A stretch of DNA of 64,000 bases from Pseudomonas sp. P818 (GCF_000418555.1 NZ_ATKM01000011.1:186001-250000); one strand, 5' to 3'; positions 46,290-56,612 are shown, counted from the first letter of the stretch. The notes: generated from the sequence alone by a model not told the origin. Translations and numbers: made by a program.

Positions 46290-46362
46290 TCGCAAAAGAC
46301 CTCGACGGACGGCGCGCGCCTCATTAGGATCGCCGCCGTTCGTTTGTAGTCGAGGTCGTTTC

Positions 46363-46614
46363 ATGGAGTGTCGTGCCGGTTGCGGTGCCTGCTGCATCGC
46401 GCCTTCCATCAGCTCGCCGATTCCAGGCATGCCCAATGGCAAGCCGGCTGGCGTGCGCTGTATTCACCTCAATGCCGAATTTCTCTGCGCCATTTTCGGT
46501 CGCCCGGAGCGCCCCGCGGTCTGCGCCGGGTTCAAGGCCGAGGCTGAGCTGTGTGCCGATGACCGTGAAAGCGCCATTCGCCTGCTGGGTTGGCTGGAGC
46601 AGGCCACTGCCTGA
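46363..46614 (+). CDS. YkgJ-type cysteine cluster protein
   Basis: An 83-residue protein with a cysteine pattern CRAGCGACC at the start and further cysteines in VRCIHL, LCAIFG, VCAGF and LCADD. This is the CxxCxxCC metal-binding family (YkgJ/UPF0153), which binds zinc or an iron-sulfur cluster. No catalytic role is known. The start ATG at 46363 is the only one that includes the cysteine cluster at the right distance. It sits between the dehydrogenase and the START-domain gene on the same strand. Confidence 0.88.
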   Translation: MECRAGCGACCIAPSISSPIPGMPNGKPAGVRCIHLNAEFLCAIFGRPERPAVCAGFKAEAELCADDRESAIRLLGWLEQATA

Positions 46615-46680
46615 CGATCTGAACCGCTTGCGGCCCGTGCGGGTCGAAACGCAAACAGTCCCACCGGGAGTTGCTCGAAG

Positions 46681-47280
46681 ATGATGCGTTATTCCGTTCT
46701 GGCGATGCTGTTGTGCGCGACTGCTGCCCAGGCTGCCGAAAGGCAGTGGCAGCTGGAGCGTGAAGAGGAGGGTGTCAGCGTGTATCTGGCTGACGTACCG
46801 GGTTCGAAATACAAGGCTTACCGCGGCGTGGTGACGATCAACGGCGATCTGGCTGCCGTGAAGGCTGCGCAGGAGGATGTCGAGGGTTCCTGCGCCTGGA
46901 TCTTCAGTTGCCAGCAACAGCGCTTGCTGGAAACCAAAGGCGATGTGAGCGAGCTGTACACCCGCTTCGAAATGCCCTGGCCGGTGAAGGCGCGCGATTC
47001 GGTGATTCAGGTGACGACGCGTACCGATGCCGATGGCAGTGTCACCCGGTTGCTCAAGGCGGTGCCGGATCGCCTGCCGGAGGAAAAGGACTTCGTGCGC
47101 GTGCAGCGCGTCGATGGGCAGTGGAAATTGAAGCCGCTGGCCGACGGCAAGGTGGAAGTGACTTACGAGGTGCATACCGAGCCGGGCGGCAGCGTGCCGT
47201 CGTGGCTGGCCAACAGTTTCGTCGTCGATGCGCCGCTGCAGACGCTGCAGGGGTTGCGGGCGAAGGTGGAAGGGCGCTGA
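46681..47280 (+). CDS. START domain lipid-binding-like secreted protein
   Basis: A 199-residue protein. A signal peptide (LAMLLCATAAQAAE) leads to the periplasm. The rest fits the START fold: VVTINGDLAAVKAAQEDVEG, then CAWIFSCQQQ, then RFEMPWPVKARDSV and YEVHTEPGGSVPSWLANSFVVDAPLQTLQ, the last being a hallmark C-terminal segment. START domains bind lipids or other hydrophobics. The start ATG at 46681 is preceded by GGGAG, though an ATG three bases later is also possible. It ends at a bidirectional terminator shared with gltA. Confidence 0.88.
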   Translation: MMRYSVLAMLLCATAAQAAERQWQLEREEEGVSVYLADVPGSKYKAYRGVVTINGDLAAVKAAQEDVEGSCAWIFSCQQQRLLETKGDVSELYTRFEMPWPVKARDSVIQVTTRTDADGSVTRLLKAVPDRLPEEKDFVRVQRVDGQWKLKPLADGKVEVTYEVHTEPGGSVPSWLANSFVVDAPLQTLQGLRAKVEGR

Positions 47281-47301
47281 GGCGCGAGTTCTTCGCCAAA
47301 T

Positions 47302-47333
47302 AAAAAAGGCTGCCAGATTGGCAGCCTTTTTTG
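47302..47333. terminator. Bidirectional terminator before gltA 3' end
   Basis: A stem with GGCTGCC / GGCAGCC flanked by an A-run on one side and a T-run on the other (47302-47314 with 47320-47332). It ends both the START gene and convergent gltA. Confidence 0.85.
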
Positions 47334-47346
47334 TCTCGCGGCGCTA

Positions 47347-48627
47347 TCAGTCGCGGTCGGCGGGCAGGTCGCGCTGCTCGTAACCGGTGTACAGCTGGCG
47401 CGGACGGCCGATCTTGTACGGGCCGGAGAGCATTTCCTTCCAGTGCGAAATCCACCCCACGGTACGTGCCAGGGCGAAGATCACGGTGAACATCGAGGTC
47501 GGAATGCCGATGGCCTTGAGGATGATGCCCGAGTAGAAGTCCACGTTCGGGTAGAGGTTGCGCTCCTTGAAGTAAGGATCGTTGCGCGCGATCTCTTCCA
47601 GCTTCATCGCCAGTTCCAGCTGCGGGTCGTTGATGCCCAGCTCGGCCAGGACTTCGTCGCAGGTCTGCTTCATCACCTTGGCGCGCGGGTCGAAGTTCTT
47701 GTACACGCGGTGACCGAAGCCCATCAGTTTGAACGGATCGTCCTTGTCCTTGGCCTTGGCCACGAACTTGTCGATATTGTCCACGCTGCCGATCTCGTCG
47801 AGCATGGTCAGTACCGCTTCGTTGGCGCCGCCGTGTGCCGGGCCCCACAGCGCAGCGATGCCGGCAGCGATACAGGCGAACGGGTTGGCGCCCGAGGAGC
47901 CAGCCAGACGCACGGTGGAGGTGGAGGCGTTCTGCTCATGGTCGGCGTGGAGGATGAAGATCTTGTCCATCGCCTTGGCCAGCACCGGGCTGATCGGTTT
48001 GATCTCGCACGGGGTGTTGAACATCATGTGCAGGAAGTTTTCCGCGTAATTCAGGTCGTTGCGCGGGTACATCATGGGTTGGCCCATGGAGTACTTGTAG
48101 GTCATGGCGGCGATGGTCGGCATCTTGGCCACCAGGCGCATGGCCGATACTTCGCGGTGCTGCGGGTTCTTGATGTCCAGCGAGTCGTGATAGAAGGCGG
48201 ACAGGGCGCCGACTACGCCACACATGATGGCCATCGGGTGGGCATCACGGCGGAAGCCGTTGAAGAAGGTCTTCAGCTGCTCGTGAACCATGGTGTGGTT
48301 CTTGATAGTGCTGACGAACTTGGCCTTCTCTTCCTTGCTCGGCAGTTCGCCATTGAGCAGCAGGTAGCAGGTTTCCAGATAGTCGGACTTTTCGGCGAGC
48401 TGTTCGATGGGGTAGCCGCGGTGCAGCAGGATGCCCTTGTCGCCGTCGATGTAGGTGATCTTCGATTCGCAAGAGGCGGTCGACATGAAACCAGGGTCAA
48501 AGGTGAACCGACCCGTGGCGGTCAGGCTCCGCACATCTATTACTTCGGGACCAACAGTGCCGGTCAGAACGGGCAGTTCGACGGGGGCATTGCCCTCGAT
48601 GATCAACTGCGCTTTTTTGTCAGCCAT
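47347..48627 (-). CDS. gltA: Citrate synthase (type II)
   Basis: GltA condenses oxaloacetate and acetyl-CoA to citrate. The 426-residue protein is a NADH-sensitive type II enzyme by length and N-terminal domain ([10 protein letters not shown]). Catalytic residues are His in ILHADHEQN (about residue 227), His in WGPAHGGAN (about 265) and Asp in [10 protein letters not shown] (about 320-362 region). I chose the ATG at 48627 because a full AGGAGG ribosome site precedes it; an earlier frame adds 15 residues. It is divergent from the sdh-suc genes across a 362-bp control region. Confidence 0.98.
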   Translation of the reverse strand: MADKKAQLIIEGNAPVELPVLTGTVGPEVIDVRSLTATGRFTFDPGFMSTASCESKITYIDGDKGILLHRGYPIEQLAEKSDYLETCYLLLNGELPSKEEKAKFVSTIKNHTMVHEQLKTFFNGFRRDAHPMAIMCGVVGALSAFYHDSLDIKNPQHREVSAMRLVAKMPTIAAMTYKYSMGQPMMYPRNDLNYAENFLHMMFNTPCEIKPISPVLAKAMDKIFILHADHEQNASTSTVRLAGSSGANPFACIAAGIAALWGPAHGGANEAVLTMLDEIGSVDNIDKFVAKAKDKDDPFKLMGFGHRVYKNFDPRAKVMKQTCDEVLAELGINDPQLELAMKLEEIARNDPYFKERNLYPNVDFYSGIILKAIGIPTSMFTVIFALARTVGWISHWKEMLSGPYKIGRPRQLYTGYEQRDLPADRD

Positions 48628-48686
48628 ATGTGGCCTCCTAGTTATGCTTGAAATCATCAGACAGCCCCCCACGCAGGGCCCGCACC

Positions 48687-48714
48687 ACTATAGTGGGATA
48701 AATGCGAAAGTCAA
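48687..48714 (-). promoter_or_regulatory. Sigma-70-like promoter for gltA
   Basis: Read on the reverse strand: -35 TTGACT (48714-48709), 16-bp spacer, -10 TATAGT (48692-48687). The gltA start is 60 bases downstream. Match is good, but the call rests on sequence only. Confidence 0.65.
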
Positions 48715-48828
48715 TTTGCGAGAACCCAGACAGTAGAAGGGTTTGCGCGGGATTTTCAACGAAAAAAGGCCGCTATTTACGCCATTTGCTTGAAGGCTGC
48801 AATGCGCTTTTTGGGGTAGGGCATTGCA

Positions 48829-48857
48829 TTGTCATTAGTCTGCTAACTGTCTATACT
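48829..48857 (+). promoter_or_regulatory. Sigma-70-like promoter for sdhCDAB-suc
   Basis: -35 TTGTCA (48829-48834), 17-bp spacer, -10 TATACT (48852-48857). The predicted start near 48864 gives a leader of about 125 nt before sdhC. Match and spacing are close to consensus. Confidence 0.7.
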
Positions 48858-48865
48858 CTGCGCCC

Positions 48866-48901
48866 GACCGCCAGGGGCTTTGCGGCCATATCATGGCGGT
48901 C
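48866..48901 (+). other. Hairpin in the sdhC leader
   Basis: An 8-bp perfect inverted repeat GACCGCCA / TGGCGGTC (48866-48873 with 48894-48901) around a 20-base loop. It starts at the first transcribed bases if the promoter call is correct. It could protect the transcript 5' end or be a regulatory target, for example for a small RNA. Confidence 0.5.
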
Positions 48902-48989
48902 GTCACTCCTTGGGTGATGGGTACCTGACCAGTGCACTTCCCAACAACTTTGCCCTGATAGTTAGGGGCTCTCAGTGTGATAAAAAGCC

Positions 48990-49364
48990 GTGAATAGCCA
49001 ACGACCTGTAAACCTAGACCTTAGGACTATCAAGCTCCCAGTCACCGCTTACACCTCCATTCTTCACCGTATCTCCGGTGTCATCCTCTTTGTCGGTATT
49101 GCCATCCTGCTGTTCGGCCTCGACAAGTCGCTGACCTCCGAAGAGGGCTTCGCCCAGGTGAAGGAATGCCTGACCAGTCCGCTGGCCAAGTTCGTGATCT
49201 GGGGTCTTCTGTCCGCTCTGCTGTATCACCTGGTGGCCGGCGTGCGCCACTTGATCATGGACATGGGCATCGGCGAGACGCTGGAAGGCGGCAAGCTGGG
49301 CTCGAAAATCGTCATCGCCGTTGCGGCGGTCGTGATCGTGCTGCTGGGGGTATGGATATGGTAA
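48990..49364 (+). CDS. sdhC: Succinate dehydrogenase cytochrome b556 subunit
   Basis: SdhC is a membrane anchor of succinate dehydrogenase (complex II), binding heme b and quinone. The 124-residue protein has three helices; the quinone-site Ser/Arg are in LHRISGVILF near residue 28, and the heme histidine is in YHLVAGVRHLIMD at about residue 85. The GTG at 48990 starts MNSQRPVNLDL, which matches the family start; the ribosome site is weak. The stop overlaps the sdhD start by seven bases. First gene of the sdhCDAB-sucAB-lpdG-sucCD block. Confidence 0.95.
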   Translation: MNSQRPVNLDLRTIKLPVTAYTSILHRISGVILFVGIAILLFGLDKSLTSEEGFAQVKECLTSPLAKFVIWGLLSALLYHLVAGVRHLIMDMGIGETLEGGKLGSKIVIAVAAVVIVLLGVWIW

Positions 49365-49726
49365 CTAATGTCACGAACTTCTCGCGTTCGGGCCTCTATG
49401 ACTGGATGGCGCAACGCGTTTCTGCGGTCGTTCTCGCGGCTTACACGCTGTTTCTGCTGGGCTATGTGATCTGCAATCCGGGCATGGGCTACGCCGAATG
49501 GCATGGTCTGTTCTCGCATACCGCAATGCGCATCTTCAGCCTGTTGGCCCTGGTAGCACTGAGCGTGCACGCCTGGGTCGGCATGTGGACCATCTCCACC
49601 GATTACCTGACGCCGATGGCGCTGGGCAAGTGGGCGACTGGTGTGCGTTTCCTGTTCCAGGCCGTGTGCGGCATCGCCATGTTCGCGATGTTCGTCTGGG
49701 GCGTGCAGATTCTGTGGGGTTTCTGA
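49358..49726 (+). CDS. sdhD: Succinate dehydrogenase membrane anchor subunit
   Basis: SdhD is the second membrane anchor of complex II. The 122-residue protein has three helices. The heme-ligand histidine is likely in VALSVHAWVGMW at about residue 70, and the conserved Tyr-Asp of the quinone site may correspond to STDYLTP. I chose the ATG at 49358, seven bases before the sdhC stop ends; the ATG at 49352 lies too close to the GGGGG that would serve as ribosome site. Confidence 0.94.
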   Translation: MVTNVTNFSRSGLYDWMAQRVSAVVLAAYTLFLLGYVICNPGMGYAEWHGLFSHTAMRIFSLLALVALSVHAWVGMWTISTDYLTPMALGKWATGVRFLFQAVCGIAMFAMFVWGVQILWGF

Positions 49727-49729
49727 TTC

Positions 49730-51502
49730 ATGGCTAGCATCCGTACTCTTTCCTATGACGCCATCATCGTAGGTGGCGGCGGCGCCGGCATGCGTGCTGC
49801 GCTGCAACTGGCTCAGGGCGGTCACAAGACTGCCGTGGTCACCAAGGTGTTTCCGACTCGTTCGCACACCGTTTCCGCTCAGGGTGGCATCACCTGCGCC
49901 ATCGCTTCGGCCGACCCGAACGACGATTGGCGTTGGCACATGTACGATACCGTCAAGGGTTCCGACTACATCGGTGACCAGGACGCTATCGAATACATGT
50001 GCTCCGTCGGCCCGGAAGCCGTGTTCGAGCTCGAACACATGGGTCTGCCGTTCTCCCGTACCGAGCAGGGCCGCATCTATCAGCGTCCGTTCGGTGGTCA
50101 GTCCAAGGGCCCGGACAATCCGACCCAGGCTGCCCGTACCTGCGCCGCTGCCGACCGTACCGGTCACGCGCTGCTGCACACCCTGTATCAGGCCAACCTG
50201 AAAGCCGGCACCTCGTTCCTCAACGAGTGGTACGCCGTTGACCTGGTGAAGAACCAGGACGGCGCCATCGTCGGCATCATCGCCATCTGCATCGAGACTG
50301 GCGAAACCGTCTACATCCGTTCCAAGGCCGTGGTTCTGGCCACTGGCGGTGCCGGCCGTATCTATGCCTCCACCACCAACGCCCTGATCAACACCGGTGA
50401 CGGCATCGGTATGGCCCTGCGTGCCGGTGTGCCGGTGCAGGACATCGAGATGTGGCAGTTCCACCCGACCGGTATCGCCGGCGCCGGTGTACTGGTTACC
50501 GAAGGCTGCCGTGGCGAGGGTGGTTACCTGATCAACGCCCATGGCGAGCGCTTCATGGAGCGTTACGCTCCGAACGCCAAGGACCTGGCCGGCCGCGACG
50601 TGGTCGCCCGTTCCATGGTCAAGGAAGTGATCGCCGGCAACGGCTGTGGCCCGAACAAGGACCACGTACTGCTGAAGCTCGATCACCTCGGCGAAGAAGT
50701 GCTGCACAGCCGCCTGCCGGGCATCTGCGAACTGTCCAAGACCTTCGCCCACGTCGATCCTGTGGTCGCGCCGGTTCCGGTCATCCCGACCTGCCACTAC
50801 ATGATGGGCGGCGTTGCCACCAACATTCATGGTCAGGCCATCACCCAGGACGCCAGCGGCAACGACAAGATCATCGAAGGTCTGTTCGCCGTGGGTGAAG
50901 TTGCCTGCGTATCGGTGCACGGTGCCAACCGTCTGGGCGGCAACTCGCTGCTGGACCTGGTGGTATTCGGCCGCGCTGCCGGCCTGCACCTGGAAAAAGC
51001 GCTCAAGGAAGGTGTCGAGGTGCGTGGCGCCAGCGAGACCGACATCGAGCAGTCGCTTGCCCGTCTGGCTGGCGTCAACGAGCGCAGCACTGGCGAAGAA
51101 GTTGCGCCGCTCAAGCGCGAGCTGCAACAGTGCATGCAGAACTACTTCGGTGTATTCCGTACCGGTGAATACATGCAGAAGGGCATCCAACAACTGGCCG
51201 ACCTGCGCGAGCGTATCGCCAAGGTGAAGATCTCCGACAAGAGCCAGGCGTTCAACACTGCGCGTATCGAAGCGCTGGAACTGCAAAACCTGCTCGAAGT
51301 CGCCGAAGCGACCGCGGTCGCGGCCGAGGCTCGTAAAGAGTCCCGTGGCGCCCACGCTCGTGAAGACTTCGAAGAGCGCGATGACCAGAACTGGCTGTGC
51401 CACTCCCTGTACTTCCCAGGCGAGAAGCGTGTGGCCAAGCGTGCTGTCAACTTCGCGCCGAAGACCGTTCCGGCATTTGAACCCAAGGTTCGGACTTATT
51501 AA
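49730..51502 (+). CDS. sdhA: Succinate dehydrogenase flavoprotein subunit
   Basis: SdhA oxidises succinate to fumarate and carries covalent FAD. The 590-residue protein has the FAD motif [14 protein letters not shown] at residues 13-28. The flavinylated histidine is His46 in [10 protein letters not shown], and the substrate loop region [21 protein letters not shown] is at about 245. The active-site arginine is near GRDVVARSM. The GTG/ATG context fixes the ATG at 49730, three bases past the sdhD stop. The gene uses the GC-rich but narrow codon set expected of a highly expressed gene. Confidence 0.98.
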   Translation: MASIRTLSYDAIIVGGGGAGMRAALQLAQGGHKTAVVTKVFPTRSHTVSAQGGITCAIASADPNDDWRWHMYDTVKGSDYIGDQDAIEYMCSVGPEAVFELEHMGLPFSRTEQGRIYQRPFGGQSKGPDNPTQAARTCAAADRTGHALLHTLYQANLKAGTSFLNEWYAVDLVKNQDGAIVGIIAICIETGETVYIRSKAVVLATGGAGRIYASTTNALINTGDGIGMALRAGVPVQDIEMWQFHPTGIAGAGVLVTEGCRGEGGYLINAHGERFMERYAPNAKDLAGRDVVARSMVKEVIAGNGCGPNKDHVLLKLDHLGEEVLHSRLPGICELSKTFAHVDPVVAPVPVIPTCHYMMGGVATNIHGQAITQDASGNDKIIEGLFAVGEVACVSVHGANRLGGNSLLDLVVFGRAAGLHLEKALKEGVEVRGASETDIEQSLARLAGVNERSTGEEVAPLKRELQQCMQNYFGVFRTGEYMQKGIQQLADLRERIAKVKISDKSQAFNTARIEALELQNLLEVAEATAVAAEARKESRGAHAREDFEERDDQNWLCHSLYFPGEKRVAKRAVNFAPKTVPAFEPKVRTY

Positions 51503-51513
51503 GGGTGACTGAT

Positions 51514-52221
51514 ATGTTGCAAGTCAGTGTTTATCGCTACAACCCGGAGAAGGACGCAGCTCCGTTCATGCAGGACTTCCAGGTCGACACCGGCGGCAAG
51601 GACATCATGGTCCTGGACGTGCTGGCGCTGATCAAGGAGCAGGACGAAGGCTTCTCCTACCGTCGCTCCTGCCGTGAAGGCGTATGCGGCTCCGACGGCA
51701 TGAACATCAACGGCAAGAACGGCCTGGCCTGCATCACCCCGCTGTCCGCAGCGGGGCTGAAAGGTGGCAAGCTGGTGATTCGTCCGCTGCCGGGGTTGCC
51801 GGTCATTCGTGACCTGGTCGTCGACATGAGCATCTTCTACAAGCAGTACGAGAAGGTGCAGCCGTTCCTGCAGAACGATACGCCGGCTCCGGCCATCGAG
51901 CGTCTGCAGTCGCCGGAAGAGCGCGAGAAGCTCGACGGCCTGTACGAGTGCATCCTGTGCGCGTGCTGCTCGACCAGCTGCCCGTCGTTCTGGTGGAACC
52001 CGGACAAGTTCCTCGGTCCCGCTGCGTTGCTGCAGGCCTACCGTTTCCTGGCCGACAGCCGCGACACCAAGACCGCCGAGCGTCTGGCTTCGCTGGACGA
52101 TCCGTTCAGCGTGTTCCGCTGCCGCGGCATCATGAACTGCGTGAACGTGTGCCCCAAGGGTCTGAACCCGACCAAGGCCATCGGTCACGTGCGTAACATG
52201 CTGCTGCAGAGCGGTACCTGA
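51514..52221 (+). CDS. sdhB: Succinate dehydrogenase iron-sulfur subunit
   Basis: SdhB passes electrons from FAD to quinone through three Fe-S clusters. The 235-residue protein shows the [2Fe-2S] cysteines in SCREGVCGSDGMNINGKNG and the [4Fe-4S]/[3Fe-4S] cysteines in CILCACCSTSCPSFWW and CRGIMNCVNVCPKGLNP. I chose the ATG at 51514 with AAGGGTGACTGAT upstream; a GTG nine bases earlier is in frame but too near the sdhA stop to have its own ribosome site. A UUCG hairpin follows 31 bases past the stop. Confidence 0.98.
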   Translation: MLQVSVYRYNPEKDAAPFMQDFQVDTGGKDIMVLDVLALIKEQDEGFSYRRSCREGVCGSDGMNINGKNGLACITPLSAAGLKGGKLVIRPLPGLPVIRDLVVDMSIFYKQYEKVQPFLQNDTPAPAIERLQSPEEREKLDGLYECILCACCSTSCPSFWWNPDKFLGPAALLQAYRFLADSRDTKTAERLASLDDPFSVFRCRGIMNCVNVCPKGLNPTKAIGHVRNMLLQSGT

Positions 52222-52251
52222 TTCGCAAGTTGCTGTACCTGTAACACCTGC

Positions 52252-52271
52252 ATACCGGCTTCGGCCGGTAT
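52252..52271 (+). other. UUCG tetraloop hairpin between sdhB and sucA
   Basis: A perfect 8-bp stem ATACCGGC / GCCGGTAT around TTCG (52252-52271), a very stable RNA fold. No T-run follows, so it is more likely a processing or 3' protecting element than a full terminator. It lies 31 bases after the sdhB stop in a 249-bp gap that contains no convincing gene. Confidence 0.7.
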
Positions 52272-52470
52272 TGCAGCAAAAGCCAGAGCCGCAGCCCACA
52301 AAGCCGCGGCTCATACTCGAAAAATATGACGACCAGCAGGGGCATCCGGGCTGGTACCCGGACTATCTGCGGGAACCCAAGTGGCTTTATCCGAGTCGCA
52401 GCATCATGACTTTGATTGGAGCCATGCGGTATTCACGCCGGTGGTGTCCCCTTACCGAGGGTGACCAAGC

Positions 52471-55302
52471 ATGCAAGAAAGCGTGATGCAGCGCATGTGG
52501 GACAGTGCCCACCTATCCGGTGGCAACGCTGCCTACGTGGAAGAGCTCTACGAGCTCTACCTGCACGATCCCAACGCTGTGCCAGAAGAGTGGCGCACTT
52601 ACTTCCAGAAGTTGCCGACTGACGGCAGCGCTGCAACGGACGTATCGCATTCGACCATTCGCGATCATTTCGTCCTGCTCGCCAAGAATTCGCGTCGTGC
52701 CCAGCCGGTTTCCGCCGGGGCCGTCAGCAGCGAGCACGAAAAGAAGCAGGTGGAAGTTCTGCGCCTGATCCAGGCTTACCGCATGCGTGGCCATCAGGCC
52801 GCCCAGCTCGACCCTCTGGGTCTGTGGGTGCGCACTGCGCCGTCTGACCTGTCGATCAATCACTACGGCCTGACCGACGCGGATCTGGACACCACTTTCC
52901 GCACCGGTGAACTGTACATCGGCAAAGAAGAGGCAACGCTACGCGAAATCCGCGACGCGCTGCAGCAGACATATTGTCGCACCATCGGCGCCGAGTTCAC
53001 CCATATCGTCGATTCCGGCCAGCGCAACTGGTTCGCCCAGCGTCTGGAAAGCGTGCGCGGTCGTCCGCAGTTTTCCCCCGAGGTGCAGGCCCACGTGCTC
53101 GAGCGCGTGACCGCTGCCGAAGGCCTGGAAAAGTACCTGGGCACCAAGTATCCGGGCACCAAGCGCTTCGGCCTGGAAGGCGGCGAAAGCCTGATCCCGC
53201 TGCTGGACGAAATCATCCAGCGTTCGGGCTCCTACGGCACCAAGGAAATCGTCATCGGCATGGCCCACCGTGGCCGTCTGAACGTACTGGTCAACACCTT
53301 CGGCAAGAACCCGCGCGACCTGTTCGACGAGTTCGAAGGCAAGAAGACCGAGGGTCTGTCCTCCGGTGACGTGAAGTACCACCAGGGCTTCTCCTCCAAC
53401 GTCATGACCACCGGTGGCGAAGTGCACCTGGCCCTGGCGTTCAACCCCTCCCACCTGGAAATCGTCTCCCCGGTGGTCGAGGGTTCGGTACGCGCCCGCC
53501 AGGATCGTCGCAACGACGCCAGCGGCGACAAGGTGCTGCCGATTTCCATCCACGGTGACGCGGCTTTCGCCGGTCAGGGCGTGGTCATGGAAACCTTCCA
53601 GATGTCGCAGACTCGCGGCTACAAGACTGGCGGCACCATCCATATCGTGATCAACAACCAGGTTGGCTTCACCACCAGCCGTCCGGAAGATGCGCGTTCC
53701 ACCGAGTACGCCACCGACGTCGCCAAGATGATCCAGGCGCCGATCTTCCACGTGAATGGCGATGATCCGGAAGCCGTACTGTTCGTCACCCAGCTGGCTG
53801 TCGACTACCGCATGCAGTACAAGCGTGACGTGGTCATCGACCTGGTCTGCTACCGCCGCCGTGGTCACAACGAGGCCGACGAGCCGAACGGTACCCAGCC
53901 GTTGATGTACCAGCAGATCGCCAAGCAGCGCACCACCCGTGAGCTGTATGCCGATGCGCTGATCGCCGCTGGCGTGCAGAGCAGCGATGAGGTTCAGGCC
54001 AAGATCGATGACTACCGTACTGCGCTGGATAACGGTCAGCACGTGGTCAAGAGCCTGGTCAAGGAGCCGAACAAGGAGCTGTTCGTCGACTGGCGTCCGT
54101 ACCTGGGCCACGCCTGGACCGCGCGTCATGACACCCGTTTCGATCTGAAGACCCTGCAGGATCTGTCCGCCAAGCTGCTGGAAATCCCGGAAGGCTTCCT
54201 GGTTCAGCGTCAGGTGGCGAAGATCCTCGAAGATCGTCAGAAGATGGGCGCGGGCGGCTTGCCGATCAACTGGGGCTTCGCCGAGACCATGGCCTACGCC
54301 ACGCTGCTGGTCGAAGGTCACCCGATTCGCATGACCGGTCAGGACATCGGCCGCGGCACCTTCTCGCACCGTCATGCGGTGCTGCACAACCAGAAGGACG
54401 CCTCGACCTACGTTCCGCTGAAGAACCTGTACGAGGGCCAGCCGAAGTTCGAGCTGTACGACTCCTACCTCTCCGAGGAAGCCGTACTGGCCTTCGAATA
54501 CGGCTACGCCACCACCACGCCGAACGCGCTGGTGATCTGGGAAGCTCAGTTCGGCGATTTCGCCAACGGTGCCCAGGTGGTATTCGACCAGTTCATTTCC
54601 AGCGGCGAGACCAAGTGGGGCCGTCTCTGCGGTCTGACCGTTCTGCTGCCGCATGGCTACGAAGGGCAGGGGCCTGAGCACAGCTCGGCGCGTCTGGAGC
54701 GTTATCTGCAGCTGTGCGCCGAGCACAACATGCAGGTCTGCGTACCGACCACCCCGGCGCAGGTCTACCACATGCTGCGTCGCCAGGTGATCCGTCCGCT
54801 GCGCAAGCCGCTGGTGGTCCTGACTCCGAAGTCGCTGCTGCGTCACAAGCTGGCCATCTCGACCCTGGAAGAACTGGCCGAAGGCTCCTTCCAGACCGTG
54901 ATCGGCGAGATCGATTCGCTGGACCCGAAAAAGGTCGAGCGTATGATCCTGTGCAGCGGCAAGGTCTACTACGACCTGCTGGAGAAGCGTCGTGCCGAGG
55001 GTCGCGAGGACATCGCCATCGTGCGTATCGAGCAGCTCTATCCGTTCCCGGAAGACGATCTGGCCGAAGCGCTGGCGCCGTACAAGAACCTCAAGCACAT
55101 CGTCTGGTGTCAGGAAGAGCCGATGAACCAGGGCGCCTGGTACTGCAGTCAGCACCACATGCGTCGTGTCGCCACCGCACATAAGAAGTCGTTGTTCTTG
55201 GAGTATGCCGGTCGTGATGCGTCGGCAGCGCCGGCTTGCGGTTATGCCTCGATGCACGCCGAGCAGCAGGAAAAACTGCTGCAGGACGCCTTTACTGTTT
55301 AA
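52471..55302 (+). CDS. sucA: 2-oxoglutarate dehydrogenase E1 component
   Basis: SucA decarboxylates 2-oxoglutarate using thiamine diphosphate and transfers succinyl to the lipoyl group of SucB. The 943-residue protein is of normal length. The N-terminal segment binding E2 ([19 protein letters not shown]) is present. The thiamine diphosphate region is around [17 protein letters not shown] and [11 protein letters not shown], and the transketolase-like domain carries [11 protein letters not shown] with the catalytic histidines. The ATG at 52471 has GAGGGTGACCAAGC upstream. It is separated from sdhB by 249 bp with a hairpin, which suggests some independent control. Confidence 0.98.
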   Translation: MQESVMQRMWDSAHLSGGNAAYVEELYELYLHDPNAVPEEWRTYFQKLPTDGSAATDVSHSTIRDHFVLLAKNSRRAQPVSAGAVSSEHEKKQVEVLRLIQAYRMRGHQAAQLDPLGLWVRTAPSDLSINHYGLTDADLDTTFRTGELYIGKEEATLREIRDALQQTYCRTIGAEFTHIVDSGQRNWFAQRLESVRGRPQFSPEVQAHVLERVTAAEGLEKYLGTKYPGTKRFGLEGGESLIPLLDEIIQRSGSYGTKEIVIGMAHRGRLNVLVNTFGKNPRDLFDEFEGKKTEGLSSGDVKYHQGFSSNVMTTGGEVHLALAFNPSHLEIVSPVVEGSVRARQDRRNDASGDKVLPISIHGDAAFAGQGVVMETFQMSQTRGYKTGGTIHIVINNQVGFTTSRPEDARSTEYATDVAKMIQAPIFHVNGDDPEAVLFVTQLAVDYRMQYKRDVVIDLVCYRRRGHNEADEPNGTQPLMYQQIAKQRTTRELYADALIAAGVQSSDEVQAKIDDYRTALDNGQHVVKSLVKEPNKELFVDWRPYLGHAWTARHDTRFDLKTLQDLSAKLLEIPEGFLVQRQVAKILEDRQKMGAGGLPINWGFAETMAYATLLVEGHPIRMTGQDIGRGTFSHRHAVLHNQKDASTYVPLKNLYEGQPKFELYDSYLSEEAVLAFEYGYATTTPNALVIWEAQFGDFANGAQVVFDQFISSGETKWGRLCGLTVLLPHGYEGQGPEHSSARLERYLQLCAEHNMQVCVPTTPAQVYHMLRRQVIRPLRKPLVVLTPKSLLRHKLAISTLEELAEGSFQTVIGEIDSLDPKKVERMILCSGKVYYDLLEKRRAEGREDIAIVRIEQLYPFPEDDLAEALAPYKNLKHIVWCQEEPMNQGAWYCSQHHMRRVATAHKKSLFLEYAGRDASAAPACGYASMHAEQQEKLLQDAFTV

Positions 55303-55311
55303 CGCCTTCAT

Positions 55312-55339
55312 CCGCCAGGTGGCAGGTGCCACCTGGCGG
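55312..55339 (+). other. Perfect 28-nt palindrome between sucA and sucB
   Basis: A 13-bp perfect stem (55312-55324 and 55327-55339) built on CCGCCAGGTGGCA. It lies nine bases past the sucA stop and ends 28 bases before the sucB start. No T-run follows. It could stabilise the sucA message or set the ratio of sucA to sucB. Confidence 0.7.
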
Positions 55340-55367
55340 TAAAACCGAATTTAAGGAAACGCATACA

Positions 55368-56612
55368 ATGGCTATCGAGATCAAAGCCCCAACCTTCCCG
55401 GAATCGGTTGCCGACGGCACCGTGGCCACCTGGCACAAGAAGCCGGGCGAAGCGGTCAAGCGCGATGAGCTGATCGTCGACATCGAAACCGACAAGGTGG
55501 TGATCGAAGTCCTGGCCGAGGCCGATGGTGTCCTGGCTGAAATCATCAAGAACGAAGGCGACACCGTTCTCTCCAACGAACTGCTGGGCAAGCTGACCGA
55601 AGGTGGCGCTGCCGCCGCTGCTCCTGCCGCTGCCGCTGCTCCTGCCGCTGCCGCTGCTCCTGCCGCTGCCGCTGCCGCTGCTCCGGCCCAGGCTGCTGCT
55701 GGTGACGACGCCATCCTCTCGCCGGCCGCGCGCAAGCTGGCCGAAGAGAACGGCATCGACCCGAACAGCATCGCCGGCACTGGTAAAGGTGGCCGCGTGA
55801 CCAAGGAAGACGTGGTCGCTGCCGTCGAAGCCAAGAAGAACGCTCCTGCCGCTGCTGCCAAGCCGGCCGCTGCTCCGGCCGCTGCCGCCGCTGTCGTCGC
55901 CACTGGCGACCGCACCGAGAAGCGTGTGCCGATGACCCGCCTGCGCGCCAAGATCGCCGAGCGTCTGGTCGAAGCTCAGTCCTCCATGGCCATGCTGACC
56001 ACCTTCAACGAAGTGGACATGACCGAAGTCATGGCCCTGCGTTCGAAGTACAAGGATCTGTTCGAGAAGTCCCACAACGGCGTGCGCCTGGGCTTCATGT
56101 CGTTCTTCGTCAAGGCTGCTACCGAGGCGCTGAAGCGCTTCCCGGCCGTCAACGCGTCGATCGACGGCAATGACATCGTTTACCATGGCTATGCGGACAT
56201 CGGCGTTGCCGTTTCCAGCGACCGTGGTCTGGTGGTTCCGGTACTGCGTAACGCCGAGCTGATGAGCCTGGCCGAAATCGAAAGCGGCATCGCCACCTTC
56301 GGCAAGAAGGCACGTGACGGCAAGCTGTCGATCGAAGAAATGACCGGCGGCACCTTCACCATCACCAACGGTGGTACCTTCGGTTCGATGATGTCGACCC
56401 CGATCGTCAATCCGCCGCAGGCCGCGATCCTGGGTATGCACAACATCATCCAGCGTCCGATGGCCATCAACGGTCAGGTGGTGATCCGCCCGATGATGTA
56501 CCTGGCGCTGTCTTACGACCACCGCCTGATCGATGGTAAGGAAGCCGTGACCTTCCTGGTGACCATCAAGAACTTGCTTGAAGACCCGGCTCGCCTGCTG
56601 CTGGAAATCTAA
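55368..56612 (+). CDS. sucB: Dihydrolipoyl succinyltransferase (2-oxoglutarate dehydrogenase E2)
   Basis: SucB moves succinyl from the lipoyl arm to CoA and forms the 24-mer core of the complex. The 414-residue protein has one lipoyl domain with the lipoylated Lys43 in ETDKVV. A long Ala/Pro linker at about residues 83-110 and a peripheral-subunit-binding domain around [14 protein letters not shown] follow. A second Ala/Pro linker leads to the catalytic domain with HRLIDG near residue 385. The ATG at 55368 has AAGGAAACGCATACA upstream. The first linker is built from a triple 18-bp DNA repeat. Confidence 0.98.
   Translation: MAIEIKAPTFPESVADGTVATWHKKPGEAVKRDELIVDIETDKVVIEVLAEADGVLAEIIKNEGDTVLSNELLGKLTEGGAAAAAPAAAAAPAAAAAPAAAAAAAPAQAAAGDDAILSPAARKLAEENGIDPNSIAGTGKGGRVTKEDVVAAVEAKKNAPAAAAKPAAAPAAAAAVVATGDRTEKRVPMTRLRAKIAERLVEAQSSMAMLTTFNEVDMTEVMALRSKYKDLFEKSHNGVRLGFMSFFVKAATEALKRFPAVNASIDGNDIVYHGYADIGVAVSSDRGLVVPVLRNAELMSLAEIESGIATFGKKARDGKLSIEEMTGGTFTITNGGTFGSMMSTPIVNPPQAAILGMHNIIQRPMAINGQVVIRPMMYLALSYDHRLIDGKEAVTFLVTIKNLLEDPARLLLEI
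55617..55670 (+). repeat. Triple 18-bp tandem repeat in sucB linker
   Basis: Three perfect copies of an 18-bp unit encode AAPAAA repeats in the first Ala/Pro linker of SucB. Copy number could vary by slippage and change linker length without shifting the frame. Confidence 0.8.

Larger units (their letters stand above)
48628..48989. other. Divergent gltA / sdhC control region
   Basis: A 362-bp gene-free stretch. It holds the predicted gltA promoter (48687-48714, reverse strand), the predicted sdhC promoter (48829-48857, forward) and a hairpin at 48866-48901 in the sdhC leader. The 5' leader of the sdh transcript would be about 125 nt. I see no convincing reading frame and no clear binding site for a named regulator. 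Confidence 0.7.

Noticed and set aside
48628..48989. Small RNA gene or riboswitch between gltA and sdhC
   Set aside because: Beyond the promoters and one hairpin I see no independent terminator or recognised riboswitch core.
49226..51403. A 725-residue reverse frame opposite sdhA
   Set aside because: Antisense shadow of a highly biased coding sequence; no motif and low-complexity His/Gly/Asp-rich composition.
52271..52486. A 71-residue forward frame between sdhB and sucA
   Set aside because: It would start at a TTG inside the UUCG hairpin with no ribosome site, and it overlaps the sucA start. An internal ATG at 52406 also lacks a clear site. A leader peptide cannot be excluded but is not supported.
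52939..55332. A 797-residue reverse frame opposite sucA
   Set aside because: Same reason: codon-bias shadow of sucA with no family match or start site.
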